A stretch of 64,000 nucleotides of DNA from Halobellus rarus (GCF_024494595.1 NZ_JANHDI010000011.1:1-64000); one strand, 5' to 3'. Shown: positions 40,495-50,280, counted from the first letter of the stretch. The notes: generated by a model from the sequence alone, not told the origin. Program-made: numbers and translations.

Positions 40495-41556
40495 TTAGTA
40501 GCTTCCAGGATCGTTCTCGGTTCGCCGGTAGGACGGCGTCCCGCTGTCTTCGTCGCTGTTCGCCCCCCGGGCTGCAGCTTTCTGCGCCACAGCGTGTCCG
40601 GCAGCGGCCTTCGGTCCCCATCGGGCCGCGGTCGTCGCGACGCCGGCGCCGCCGATGTAGGCCCCAGCGGCAACACCGCCGATGAGGGCCGCTCCCTTCG
40701 TCGCACCACCGAGAACCTTCGCCGTCAGCGGGGTCGCGTACTTGAACGTCTTCCAGGTCAGGTAGAGTGCGATCAGCGGAAGCGATGCCGCGACTAGATA
40801 CCGCAAAAACGGACTACTCGGAGCGATGGCGTTCTGAGAGTACAGCAAGTCGTATCCTTTGAACACCACCGCTGCAGGCAGAGGTAGGACCGCTAACGGG
40901 ACGAATTTCTTACTGAACCCCATCGCGATATCCGAGAGCACGGGGACGTTTCCGTAGGCCAGCGCGAACGCAATCGGCATACCATACACGTAGACGTAGA
41001 GCAAGACTTCGCGAATGTAGTAGAGTGCCTCCAAAGCCCACATTGAGAGTCCTCCAATCAGTGCGAATACGAGTGAAAGCCCAGGGTTTGTGATTGAGAC
41101 TTCGAGCAAGTTGAGCATCGCATCGCCCAGAGAACCCAGACTCGGCATCAGGGCGATAGTGAACCCGTCCACTATGTAGAGTCCAAGAATACTGACCCAG
41201 TACCAGCTGATAATCAGAAACGCGCCGACCCAAGCTGTTTTGTTGGTGCGCCTGGCCTCGTATGCACTTCCAATATTGAATATACGGATCGTGTGACGCC
41301 CCTGAACGCACATCACGAGGAGCAGCAGCGAGATCAACATGATCTCTCCACCTACAAGCGCGTCCTGAATTGACGGCCACGGGGCATTGCTGGGCTCTCC
41401 GAAGACGAATGCACCATCCGTCTCCGGCGTTGGTGTCCCGAACATCTCCTCGGTGAGGGTCTCATAGCCGGAACGCAGGCCGTCCATAAAGAGGCCGACA
41501 ATCCAATCGACGACCTCTTTGAATCCCTCAAGGACGACGTCGATTAGATCAACCAT
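40495..41556 (-). CDS. VirB6/TrbL-like polytopic membrane protein
   Basis: A 353-aa protein with an ATG start. About seven hydrophobic segments (for example IMLISLLLLVMCV, TAWVGAFLIISWYWVSILGLYI, LSLVFALIGGLSMW, VLLYVYVYGMPIAFALAYG, LVAASLPLIALYLTW) are followed by a Gly/Ala-rich tail. This is the inner-membrane channel component expected between VirB3/VirB4 and the surface proteins in a type IV secretion operon. The assignment rests on topology and position, not on a sequence motif. Confidence 0.65.
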   Translation of the reverse strand: MVDLIDVVLEGFKEVVDWIVGLFMDGLRSGYETLTEEMFGTPTPETDGAFVFGEPSNAPWPSIQDALVGGEIMLISLLLLVMCVQGRHTIRIFNIGSAYEARRTNKTAWVGAFLIISWYWVSILGLYIVDGFTIALMPSLGSLGDAMLNLLEVSITNPGLSLVFALIGGLSMWALEALYYIREVLLYVYVYGMPIAFALAYGNVPVLSDIAMGFSKKFVPLAVLPLPAAVVFKGYDLLYSQNAIAPSSPFLRYLVAASLPLIALYLTWKTFKYATPLTAKVLGGATKGAALIGGVAAGAYIGGAGVATTAARWGPKAAAGHAVAQKAAARGANSDEDSGTPSYRRTENDPGSY

Positions 41557-41558
41557 GG

Positions 41559-42416
41559 TTAAGCCTCACTGATGGAAATTTCGCAGTTATCGGGTTCTTG
41601 GGACGCTGAATATTGGATACGGTACGTTTTGGTGACTCGGTCCCCGCCAACTCGCGTCTCGAGTATTAGTTCAAACTCACCGGTCTTCGACTCCTCCGAA
41701 CAGGACGTGCCTGCCCCAGGAACGAAGGCGAACGGCGAGCGTGAACTATAGAGCGTAATTTGCTCCCCGGGCGCGATAATGACCTGCTCGACCTCGGAGT
41801 CGGACTCCGGGTCGTAAATCCCGCTTACGTCTTCATCATCGACATAGTTCGTCCCCTCTTCGTCGGACGGATAGGGGACATCACCGATGAAGAGCAATTT
41901 TGTAACTGCATCGGGGCCAGTCCCCTGGTTTTCGAGGGTGACGAAGGCCTCCTCTTCGGTTTCGCTTTCTGATCCATCCCACATCTCTTCAGGCTGGTTT
42001 CTACCGATGCCCATCTCGACGATCCCGAGGTTTGGCTGGACAGAAAGCGAGCTTTCACCAACTGTTTCCTCACCACTGAGGGCTACTATTTCGTACTCGC
42101 CAGGAGCGTACGTTGTGCCGAGATCAAATGAGACTTGTTGGGAACCTGCAGCGACCTCCCGCTGTCCGAACAGTTCGCCGTCTGGTTGGATGAGGTTGAT
42201 CTGGTCGAACTCCGAATCCGAATCGAACTGGACTATGAGTTCTGTTCCTTCAACAGTTACCTGCTGGAACACACCAGATTCGCCTTCTGGACTTGACTTA
42301 CCGTTAGGACCGGTGCTTCCGTTGCCATCCAGACAGCCGGCCATGCTCACGAGAGCGGCGCCGGCGACTGTTCGGAGGGCGGTCCGTCTACTGAGGTGGG
42401 GATTGTCCTGAGTCAT
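41559..42416 (-). CDS. Tat lipoprotein of the transfer operon
   Basis: A 285-aa protein whose N-terminus reads SRRTALRTVAGAALVSMAGC: twin arginine, hydrophobic core and lipobox Cys. The mature part is beta-rich with two Ig/adhesin-like halves (VTVEGTELIVQF, ...FVTLENQGTGPDAVTKLLF...ITLYSSRSPFAF). It should sit on the outer face of the membrane as part of the transfer machinery or surface contact. It overlaps the next upstream gene by 4 nt (ATGA). Confidence 0.75.
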   Translation of the reverse strand: MTQDNPHLSRRTALRTVAGAALVSMAGCLDGNGSTGPNGKSSPEGESGVFQQVTVEGTELIVQFDSDSEFDQINLIQPDGELFGQREVAAGSQQVSFDLGTTYAPGEYEIVALSGEETVGESSLSVQPNLGIVEMGIGRNQPEEMWDGSESETEEEAFVTLENQGTGPDAVTKLLFIGDVPYPSDEEGTNYVDDEDVSGIYDPESDSEVEQVIIAPGEQITLYSSRSPFAFVPGAGTSCSEESKTGEFELILETRVGGDRVTKTYRIQYSASQEPDNCEISISEA

Positions 42417-44155
42417 GGTTTCTGTCCGAAGATGTCTTCTGGGCCGAGCATCCGCAGGAGGCGCTTGCCAGCGTAGAACATCACGAAGAACGGCAGGAGC
42501 TGCCAGCCGACCTCGAACACCAGCGCAAACCAGCCGTCGATCGTCACCAGCGGATGCCAGCGGACTGTAGCAGTGTCACTCACATAGGCCGGCTCGTGGC
42601 CGAGCCACGAGCCCGGCTGATACTGTGCTGTGTAGATCCCCGGCTCGTCGACAGTGACCATCGCAACCCCTGATTCGTTTGTTTCGATCTGCTGATCAGC
42701 GATCGTGATGGTGCCACTTCGCGACTCAACACCGAGCGGATACATCCGAGACTCATTGAGGCCGATCGGGGCGTTCGTTCGATTGTCCCGTAATTCGATA
42801 CGGAGTGTCGCAGCGGAATGGTTCTGATCGACGACCTCCACGGAGAGATTGCTTGCTCGCAGTTGCCGTGGAGATTTATCTGCCGGCTCAACGATCCGAG
42901 CTGTCTCCCCACGAACGATCCCGTTGATTTGGATGTCCTCTGGATCAACCTCGTTGGCCCGCACTGCGAGCCCATATGTCGACATATACGATCGATTAAC
43001 GATATCGATATTGACGGTCTCTGGAATCGTCTCTGTTGGCGCGGGGTTTTCTGTTCCCCACGTGCGGATAATTTCGGGCCCATCCCGAACCGGTTCCGTC
43101 CGGGGGCCGATATGTGACGGGTAAGCGTGGACGAACACCGGACGAGAATCCGACTTGACCGTGGTATCTCCCGTTCGCGTCGATCGGACAAGCTGATCCC
43201 AGTTGGGGTTCCGAGCGGTATAAAACCGCCAGACGCCGCGGACGCGAGCGTCACCATCGGCCGTCAAGGTGTATCCCTGCCACGGTCGTGATTGATACAC
43301 TGCCACACCAGCATCGCCGTTCGGATAGGTCGCATAATATGGCGAGGCTGTGAGGTCATACACCTCGACATCGATCGAATCACTCACCGTGAGCGTATCC
43401 GTCCGGTAGGTCACCTCCTCGTCGGAACTGTTTCCCTTGTCGGGTACAACCGTCCCCTTGACTCGGACCCGAATGTCGGCTTCGAGCGTGAGCGTCGTCT
43501 CCCAACTCTCCTCAAGGTGATACTGAATCACCGGTGTCTGCGTACCCTCACTCGTGGCGACAGTCTCGGTATCGCTCATCAATCGGACCTCCGTGACCTC
43601 ATCCTCGATTACTGTCCACTCGGTAGCGGTCGTGTTCGAGGCGTTCTCATCCGGAAGGCGAACACGATAGTCGACGAGTCCACGGACGGTTCCGTTCGGC
43701 GCGATATACAGTGGGGTACGGCCGGATTCGAGATGCCCACGCGTTGACGGATGAACCCCGAAGAAGGTCGCGTGTGCATCGGCGATGAGAGTGCTGTTCT
43801 GCAGCTGTGCGTGTGGGGGATGGATCGATATGTTGGAAGCACCAGCATCGAGATCACGGAAATCGTTTCGCGACCACGTGGCGGCAGTATCTGGCGGTCG
43901 TTTGAACGTGACATCCGTGCCGTTCGCGACCTGCTGGCCTGCGGAGCGTGTCTCCCCGTAGCGCTGCCGATACTCTCGTTGTGAGATGTAGCTATCCGAA
44001 TCCCGTGACCACAGCGTCGATGATTCGTTTTCGGAGAGGCCATTATTTTCAGTGCCTGGCCGTGGGGGATCGGCTATAACAACGCCAGTGATGCCGCTGG
44101 TCGAGAGTAATGCGACCAACGCGATTGCGCACGCTTGCTGGCGGGGTTCCGTCAC
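42413..44155 (-). CDS. large exported surface protein with C-terminal membrane anchor
   Basis: A 580-aa protein. The N-terminus (ACAIALVALLSTSGITGVVIA) is a secretion signal and the C-terminus (FALVFEVGWQLLPFFVMFYAGKRLLR) is a membrane helix with a positive tail. In between is a long beta-rich extracellular region with several Ig-like stretches (TIADQQIETNESGVAMVTVDEPGIYTAQY). It probably contacts the recipient cell or forms the outer part of the channel. Archaeal conjugation operons often carry such lineage-specific surface proteins. Confidence 0.65.
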   Translation of the reverse strand: MTEPRQQACAIALVALLSTSGITGVVIADPPRPGTENNGLSENESSTLWSRDSDSYISQREYRQRYGETRSAGQQVANGTDVTFKRPPDTAATWSRNDFRDLDAGASNISIHPPHAQLQNSTLIADAHATFFGVHPSTRGHLESGRTPLYIAPNGTVRGLVDYRVRLPDENASNTTATEWTVIEDEVTEVRLMSDTETVATSEGTQTPVIQYHLEESWETTLTLEADIRVRVKGTVVPDKGNSSDEEVTYRTDTLTVSDSIDVEVYDLTASPYYATYPNGDAGVAVYQSRPWQGYTLTADGDARVRGVWRFYTARNPNWDQLVRSTRTGDTTVKSDSRPVFVHAYPSHIGPRTEPVRDGPEIIRTWGTENPAPTETIPETVNIDIVNRSYMSTYGLAVRANEVDPEDIQINGIVRGETARIVEPADKSPRQLRASNLSVEVVDQNHSAATLRIELRDNRTNAPIGLNESRMYPLGVESRSGTITIADQQIETNESGVAMVTVDEPGIYTAQYQPGSWLGHEPAYVSDTATVRWHPLVTIDGWFALVFEVGWQLLPFFVMFYAGKRLLRMLGPEDIFGQKP

Positions 44156-44170
44156 GGTGGGAGATGGGGC

Positions 44171-44590
44171 TTACCAGGGGACGAGGTCAACACACTCTGC
44201 CAGCGGGAGGCCCATCATCGAGCCGGCGACCGTGTACAGCGGGCCGAGGACGACGAGGATGACGGCAGATTTCATCGCCGAGCGCTTGTGGCGCTTGAGG
44301 CCCTTCTTTTGATCGGGGGTGATGGTGAACATCTCGATGAGGGAATCTGCTTGCCAGACGACGGCAAGGCCGACAATGCCGAGGCCAGTGGTCAACTGGA
44401 AAAACCCCTCAATCATACTCGGGAGGTTATCAGCGCTACAGACGGCGTTGTCTTGGGCGGCAACTGGCTCGACAGCGACCAGGCTAAGAAAGACGACCAT
44501 CAGGGCGGCCTGTCGAGGAATCCGGCCCGCCAATACTGACTCAATGTCGGTGCGACGTTCAGCGTCGGAGGGAGTGGTGTCCTGTGCCAT
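44171..44590 (-). CDS. VirB2/TrbC-like small membrane protein
   Basis: A 139-aa protein with an ATG start. The order is a signal-like helix ending AVEPVAAQD, two cysteines (AVCSAD and AECVD), then two further membrane helices (LGIVGLAVVWQ and AVILVVLGPLYTVAGSMMG) with a basic loop KKGLKRHKRS between them. Size, topology and first position in a T4SS operon fit a VirB2-type pilin-like subunit; sequence support is weak. Confidence 0.5.
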   Translation of the reverse strand: MAQDTTPSDAERRTDIESVLAGRIPRQAALMVVFLSLVAVEPVAAQDNAVCSADNLPSMIEGFFQLTTGLGIVGLAVVWQADSLIEMFTITPDQKKGLKRHKRSAMKSAVILVVLGPLYTVAGSMMGLPLAECVDLVPW

Positions 44591-44596
44591 AGCGGG

Positions 44597-44875
44597 TCAA
44601 TCATCAGTGGCGTCGCCAGCGGGTGGCTGGCGCTGCTGGTTTTCGACGAGCAATTGGAGGTCGTCGAACCGGTTCGTGTCTTCTGCGATTTCGTCGAGCG
44701 TGTAACCCTGCTTTTGGGCCCGGTCGAGGAGGTTCCGGAGTTCATCGGGGTCAACACCGCGGAGTTCCATTTCCTCGCGGAGTGAACGACGATAGAGGAC
44801 GGAGGCGTCGATGTAGTCGTTCCATCGCAGAGACAGGTTGTCGATCTCTTCGATGGTAACTGTCTTCGATATCAT
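44597..44875 (-). CDS. hypothetical protein, first gene of the transfer operon (92 aa)
   Basis: ATG at 44875 (MISKTVTIEEIDNLSLRW). Soluble and charged, with helical regions (LRWNDYIDASVLYRRSLREEME, DPDELRNLLDRAQKQGYTLDEIAED). No motif recognised. It opens the 14-kb operon and its stop is 6 nt before the VirB2-like gene, so a regulatory or structural role in transfer is likely. Confidence 0.55.
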   Translation of the reverse strand: MISKTVTIEEIDNLSLRWNDYIDASVLYRRSLREEMELRGVDPDELRNLLDRAQKQGYTLDEIAEDTNRFDDLQLLVENQQRQPPAGDATDD

Positions 44876-44879
44876 ACGT

Positions 44880-45306
44880 GCGAGTATGGGCTTGCACCAA
44901 CTGGACTATGGTACACAGTGGCCGAATATTATGATTGAGATTAAATATTTTCTGGATTTGGCAACACCATTACCCTTCTGCGTATCACAGAATGTCATAA
45001 AACAATAAATATATCTAAATAAATAATATGTTGTAACTCATATAGAGGGATCTAATAGGTTCTTTTGTATTTTCTAGACGGATTTGATACCCATATATAA
45101 ATGTTCCATCTACATTCTATATTATATATAAAATAAAATTTATACCAAAAATAATATTTTATTCGGTTCCACTGAAGCCATTCTATAAAAATAGTCATTC
45201 GGCAGTTGATCTTCGTGAAATTTAGAAGTAGCTCAATACTTCCATTTAATTTGAACTTTCGGGGTTGATCCGAATTATTTTGTAGTTGTGACTTACATAC
45301 GAGACA
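44880..45306. other. very AT-rich intergenic region, possible element boundary
   Basis: About 430 bp with no gene and clearly the most AT-rich stretch of the window (for example 44985-45035 and 45105-45160). It holds divergent promoters for the transfer operon (minus) and the SMC-related gene (plus). It lies at the change from element-type genes to ordinary chromosomal genes. I see no clear direct repeat matching another place in the window, so an attachment site is not proven. Confidence 0.5.
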
Positions 45307-47250
45307 ATGGCTACATCAGGCCAACTGACTGACTCCGCTCATTTCTCTGTCGAGAACATCGGTGGTATCGACGACACTGAGGTAAACATTCCACCCGGCG
45401 TGACGGTCCTCACAGGCAAGAACGCGACCAACCGCACCTCATTCCTTCGCTCCATTATGGGCTCGATGGGCAGCCAACGCGTCTCACTGAAGGGCGACGC
45501 CGACACCGGCCGGATCGAACTCACGCTCGACGGTACGACATACGAGCGTACGCTCACCCGCGCGGGCGACGGCGTCACTTTCGAGGGCGACGCCTACCTT
45601 GACGACCCCGAAGTCGCCGATCTGTTCGCCTTCGTCTTAGAGACGAACGACGCCCGCCAGGCCGCCGCCCGTGGCGAACAGTTGCGGGACGTCATTATGC
45701 GTCCCGTCGACGTCGACGCCATCCGCTCGGAGATCCGCCGTCTCGAAGATCAGAAGGGCGACATCAACGACGAACTCGCCCGCATCGAATCCGAAAAGCG
45801 CGAATTGCCAGAACTCGAACAGCGCCGCACCCAACTCCGCGAGAAGATCGAAAACAAACGCGAGGAACTCGCCGACCTCGAAGACGACATCGACGACAGC
45901 AGCCGCGACGTCGAAGAAGGACGCAAAGAGCAAGCAGAACTCGAAGAGAAACTCCAGGAACTCCGCTCGACCCGCTCGGAGTTGGAATCGATCCGCCGGA
46001 AGATCGAACGCCAACAGGAGAGCATCGCCTCTTTGAAACGCGAACGTAGCGACCTCGAAGACGACTTAGAGGAACTGCCCGAGACGCCGATGGGCGACCA
46101 CCGCGACCTCGATACCGAAATCGAACGGCTCCGCTCGGAGCGCCAGGAGCTGAACACCGAAATCAACGAACTCCGCAGCCTCATCCAGTACAACGAGGAA
46201 CGACTCGAAGCCGAGGACTACGAACTGCTCGAAGACGGCGGCGCCGCCGAAGGTAGTGAGAGATCGGTTACCGACCAGCTTGTCAGCGACGATTCCGAGA
46301 CCGTCATCTGCTGGACCTGCGGCTCCTCGGTCGAACGCGAGCAGATCAAATCGACCATCGACCGCCTGAAAGACCTCCGCACGGAGAAGGTCGAAGAGCT
46401 GAATGACGTCAAGAGCCGGCTGAAAAATAAGAAGGAGGAACAGCGCGAGGCGACCCAAAAGCAGCGCCGCCGCGAGGAGATCGAGCGGAAACTCGACGAC
46501 ATCGAATCGGAACTGGACCGCCGCGACGAACAGATCGATGCGCTGAAAAAGAACCGCGAATCGCTCACCGATGAGGTCGAGTCCTTGGAGTCGGAGGTCG
46601 AGAACCTCGAGTCGGCGGACTTCGAGCAGATCCTCTCGCTGCACAAGGAGGCCAACCAGCTCGAATTCGAGATCGATAGTCTGGAGTCGGATCTCGAGGA
46701 GGTGACCGAGAAGATCGAGGAGATCGAGGCCGACGTCGAGCGGGCGGACGACCTCCGGGAGGAACGCTCGGAGTTGGTCGAGGAACTCACCGACCAGCGG
46801 ACGAAGATCGACCAGATCGAAGCGGAAGCCGTTGACTCATTCAACGAGCATATGGAGTCGATTCTCGATCTCCTGGGCTACGAGAACATCGAGCGGATCT
46901 GGATCGAGCGGATTGAGGGCACTGGCGCGAGCGAGGGCCAGACGCGCTTTGATCTCCACATCGTGCGGACGACCGAAAACGGGGCCGCCTACGAGGATAC
47001 GATTGATCACCTCTCGGAGAGCGAACGCGAGGTTACGGGACTGATCTTCGCGCTGGCGGGGTATCTGGTTCACGACCTCCACGAGACGGTGCCGTTCATG
47101 CTGTTGGACTCACTGGAAGCGATCGACTCCGACCGGATCGCGGCGCTGGTGGAGTACTTCGGGGACTACGCGGACTTCCTTGTGGTGGCGCTGTTGCCCG
47201 AAGACGCCCAAGCGCTCGATGGCGAGTTCACCCGCGTCACCTCGATTTAG
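45307..47250 (+). CDS. archaea-specific SMC-related protein (Sph-like)
   Basis: A 647-aa protein with an ATG start. Walker A is VTVLTGKNATNRTSF near residue 35-48. Long coiled coils run from about 140 to 530, interrupted near 330-345 by a zinc-hook-like CWTCGSSVE. The signature is HLSESEREVTGL and Walker B is VPFMLLDSLEAID. It is shorter than true SMC. Such proteins take part in chromosome or cell-shape related processes in haloarchaea, often beside RdfA; no rdfA is visible next to this one. Confidence 0.85.
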   Translation: MATSGQLTDSAHFSVENIGGIDDTEVNIPPGVTVLTGKNATNRTSFLRSIMGSMGSQRVSLKGDADTGRIELTLDGTTYERTLTRAGDGVTFEGDAYLDDPEVADLFAFVLETNDARQAAARGEQLRDVIMRPVDVDAIRSEIRRLEDQKGDINDELARIESEKRELPELEQRRTQLREKIENKREELADLEDDIDDSSRDVEEGRKEQAELEEKLQELRSTRSELESIRRKIERQQESIASLKRERSDLEDDLEELPETPMGDHRDLDTEIERLRSERQELNTEINELRSLIQYNEERLEAEDYELLEDGGAAEGSERSVTDQLVSDDSETVICWTCGSSVEREQIKSTIDRLKDLRTEKVEELNDVKSRLKNKKEEQREATQKQRRREEIERKLDDIESELDRRDEQIDALKKNRESLTDEVESLESEVENLESADFEQILSLHKEANQLEFEIDSLESDLEEVTEKIEEIEADVERADDLREERSELVEELTDQRTKIDQIEAEAVDSFNEHMESILDLLGYENIERIWIERIEGTGASEGQTRFDLHIVRTTENGAAYEDTIDHLSESEREVTGLIFALAGYLVHDLHETVPFMLLDSLEAIDSDRIAALVEYFGDYADFLVVALLPEDAQALDGEFTRVTSI

Positions 47251-47449
47251 TTATGACGAACTAATAGTCAGCAATATGGATATACCTATTACTGCTGTCG
47301 ATCTACTTCTCCGACGTCGTTTATGTGATGATTGAGTAGAAAACACTTATATGTCACTACCACACAGCCGGTAAGTGAGGGATCGAAAAAATTCCCAATC
47401 CCATTGATTGTCGTGTCGATCCCTCCCCCCTTAGAAGTCTAACTCACTA

Positions 47450-50143
47450 TTACCCGGTGTTCTTCATTCCGGCGGCGATGCCCTTGACCGTCAGCCGCAG
47501 CGTCTGCTCCTCGTCGTCGGTCCGGTGCTCCTGCCCGAGCAGGTGCGTCTGCAGCAGGTTCAGCGGATCCACGTAGGGATTGCGTCGGCGGAGGCTCTCC
47601 TCGAGCCACTCGCGCTTCAGCAGCGAGTTCCGGTCGGTCACGTCGAGGACGACCTCGCGGGCGCGCTCGTACTCCTCGGAGAGGTGCGGGAAGAACTCCT
47701 CGCGGAGGTCCTCGTCGGCGAGGTCCGCATAGTACGCCGCGATCTCGAAGTCGGTGCGGGCGAGCGCCAGCGACGCGTTGTCGAGGGTCGTCCGGAAGAA
47801 CGGCCACTCCTCGTACATCTCCCGTAGCGTCTCGAGGTCGCCGCCGTCGTCGAGGTACGCCTCGATTCCCGTGCCCAGAGCGTACCATCCGGTGATGATA
47901 CAGCGCGACTGCGTCCAGGAGAACACCCACGGGATCGCCCGCAGGTCCTCGACGGTGCGTTCGCCCGACCGCGAGGCCGGTCGCGACCCCAGGTTCAGGT
48001 TCTCGATGACGCCGATCGGCGTCGCCTGCCCGAAGTACGTCACGAAGCCGTCGGACTCCAGGAGGTCGCGGTACTGCGCGCGCGCCGTGGGAGCCATCTC
48101 GTCCATCGCGTCGAGCCACTCGTCTCGGACGTCCTCTTCGGGTTCGCGGATCGCCCGAAGCCGCGAGCGAACCTGCGCGTTCAACATCTGCTCGACGTTG
48201 CGCTCGGCGATCTGGGGGTTCGCGTACTTCTCGGCGATCGCCTCGCCCTGCTCGGTGAACTTGATCTGGCCCGTCACCGTCTCGTTCGGCAGCGCGAGCA
48301 TCGCCTCGTTCATCGGGCCGCCGCCGCGGGAGATCGATCCGCCGCGGCCGTGGAACAGCCGCATCGTCACGTCGAAGTCGTCACAGATCGTCGCGAGACG
48401 TCGCTGGTTCTTGTAGAGGTCCCAGTTGGCGGCCAAAAACCCGTTCTCCTTGTTCGAGTCCGAGTACCCGAGCATAATCTCCTGGACGTTATCGCGGGCG
48501 TCGAGCGCCGTCGCGTACGCCTCGTTCTCGAAGAGCGTGCCCATAATGCGCCGCGCGCCGTTGAGTGCGGACTCCGTCTCGAGCAGGGGAACCACGTCGA
48601 GCCCGCAGTGGTCGGGAAGGGAGACGACGCCCGCCTGGTCGGCGAGGAAGAGGACCTCCAGCACGTGGCTCGGCTCTTCGGTCATCGAGATGCAGTAGGT
48701 GTCGATGGCGCTAACGCCGAACTCCCGCTGCCACTCGCCGAGCATCTCGAAGCGCTCGAGGACGCGCGCGGCCGTTTCGGAGATCTCCCCGGGGTCCTCG
48801 AGGTCGACGACCCGTTCTTGTTGAAGGATCGACTCGGTCAGGACCTCGATCCGGCCGTCCTCGTCGAGGGCGGCGTAGTCGATTCCCTCGTTCGCGAGCG
48901 CCTCGTGGACGGCTTCCGTATGGTTCTCCTGGTGGTCGCGCAGGTCCAGGCTCGCGAGCGTGAAGCCGAACGTGTCGACCTGCCGCATCAGCGGTTCGAC
49001 GTACTCGTCCGCGACGACGTCGGCTCCGATCGAGCGGAGGCTCTGGTCGATGACTCCCAGGTCCGCCAGGAGTTCGCTCTCGTCGGCGTAGCCGTCCGGT
49101 CGAACGTCTTCGATCCGGCGGAGGCGCTCGCGCATCAGTTTGAGCTTCTGGCGGTAGGGCTCGCCCGGATAGCGCGCTTCGGCCTCGGCGGCGACGCCGG
49201 GGAGTCGATCCCGGTCGGCCTTCAGCGACCGTTCGAGGCCCGCGCCGACCTCGACGCGGCGGCCGTCCTGACTCAGCACGCCCGAGAGCCGTTTGAGCGC
49301 TTGGCTGTACTTCTCGAGGACGACCGAGCGTTGCCGCTCCAGCGTGTCGGTGGTCACCTCGGGCGTGACGAAGGGGTTGCCGTCGCGGTCGGAACCGGCC
49401 CACGAGCGGAACTCGAAGAGCTTCGGGACGTCGACCTCGGGGTACTCGTCGGCCAGGAGGTCTTCCAGTTCGGCGTAGACCTCGCCGACGACGTCGAAGA
49501 GGATCGACTCGAGATACCACTGGACGTTCCGGGCCTCGTCCTGCGGTTCGGGGCGTCGCTCCCGCACCTGGGAGGTCTGCCAGAGGCTCGTGACCTCGGC
49601 GTCGACCTTCCGCCACAGCTGGTCGTGCTCGCGGTCGGTGAGTCGACGCTCGTCGAGTTCTTCGAGCCGGCTCGCGATGGAGCGGAGTTTCGCCTTCACC
49701 GTCTTCCGGCGGGCTTCCGTCGGGTGGGCGGTGAACGTCGGCTCGATGAGGACGTCGTCGAGGACCTGCTGGACCGTCTCGGGATCGGTGTCGGATTCGA
49801 GGAGCGCTTCGACGGTGGCGACGAGGCCGTCTTCGAGTTCGCCCGCCTGCGACGCCTCGCGGACGACGCGGGCGCGCTCGCGTTCCTCGGCGAGGTTGAT
49901 GAGCTCGAAGTAGGTGGTGAACGCGCGGGCGACGACGCTCTCGTCGTCGGGAGAGAGCCCGTCGAGGCGATCGTCCAGTTCGGTCCGCGAGTTGCGTTCG
50001 CCTTTCCGGTAGTCGATGGCGGTGGTTCGGATGTCTTCGACAGTCTCGAAGGCGTCCCGAGAGGTCTGTTCGGCCAACACGTCGCCGAGGAGGGCACCGA
50101 GTTCGTGGACGTCCTGCTTGACGTCCCTGCTGTGCAAGTCCAT
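47450..50143 (-). CDS. ppc: phosphoenolpyruvate carboxylase
   Basis: I chose the ATG at 50143 (MDLHSRDVKQDV), 897 aa; the longer frame to 50245 starts in sequence unlike a PEPC N-terminus. Catalytic motifs are all present: FTAHPTEARRKT, GYSDSNKENGF, FHGRGGSISRGGGP, and GSRPASR. The C-terminus ends MKNTG as in other PEPCs. It makes oxaloacetate from PEP and bicarbonate to refill the TCA cycle. Length and motifs are those of the bacterial-type enzyme common in haloarchaea. Confidence 0.97.
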   Translation of the reverse strand: MDLHSRDVKQDVHELGALLGDVLAEQTSRDAFETVEDIRTTAIDYRKGERNSRTELDDRLDGLSPDDESVVARAFTTYFELINLAEERERARVVREASQAGELEDGLVATVEALLESDTDPETVQQVLDDVLIEPTFTAHPTEARRKTVKAKLRSIASRLEELDERRLTDREHDQLWRKVDAEVTSLWQTSQVRERRPEPQDEARNVQWYLESILFDVVGEVYAELEDLLADEYPEVDVPKLFEFRSWAGSDRDGNPFVTPEVTTDTLERQRSVVLEKYSQALKRLSGVLSQDGRRVEVGAGLERSLKADRDRLPGVAAEAEARYPGEPYRQKLKLMRERLRRIEDVRPDGYADESELLADLGVIDQSLRSIGADVVADEYVEPLMRQVDTFGFTLASLDLRDHQENHTEAVHEALANEGIDYAALDEDGRIEVLTESILQQERVVDLEDPGEISETAARVLERFEMLGEWQREFGVSAIDTYCISMTEEPSHVLEVLFLADQAGVVSLPDHCGLDVVPLLETESALNGARRIMGTLFENEAYATALDARDNVQEIMLGYSDSNKENGFLAANWDLYKNQRRLATICDDFDVTMRLFHGRGGSISRGGGPMNEAMLALPNETVTGQIKFTEQGEAIAEKYANPQIAERNVEQMLNAQVRSRLRAIREPEEDVRDEWLDAMDEMAPTARAQYRDLLESDGFVTYFGQATPIGVIENLNLGSRPASRSGERTVEDLRAIPWVFSWTQSRCIITGWYALGTGIEAYLDDGGDLETLREMYEEWPFFRTTLDNASLALARTDFEIAAYYADLADEDLREEFFPHLSEEYERAREVVLDVTDRNSLLKREWLEESLRRRNPYVDPLNLLQTHLLGQEHRTDDEEQTLRLTVKGIAAGMKNTG

Positions 50144-50280
50144 ACCGTGCGGTATACTTCCTACCGTGTAAAATCCGTGATTAGTAGAAAATTCCATATA
50201 ATTTGAGTATAGAATTAACCCCTGATTCGATAAATCGGAAGTCACTCTAAGAAATCTCGAAGAGGCGTTCGGAGTATTAC

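Noticed and set aside
48350-50206. 618-aa open frame on the plus strand
   Set aside because: It is antisense to PEP carboxylase; long antisense frames are expected in GC-rich coding DNA, and its protein shows repetitive Val/Leu/Asp/Arg composition with no motif.
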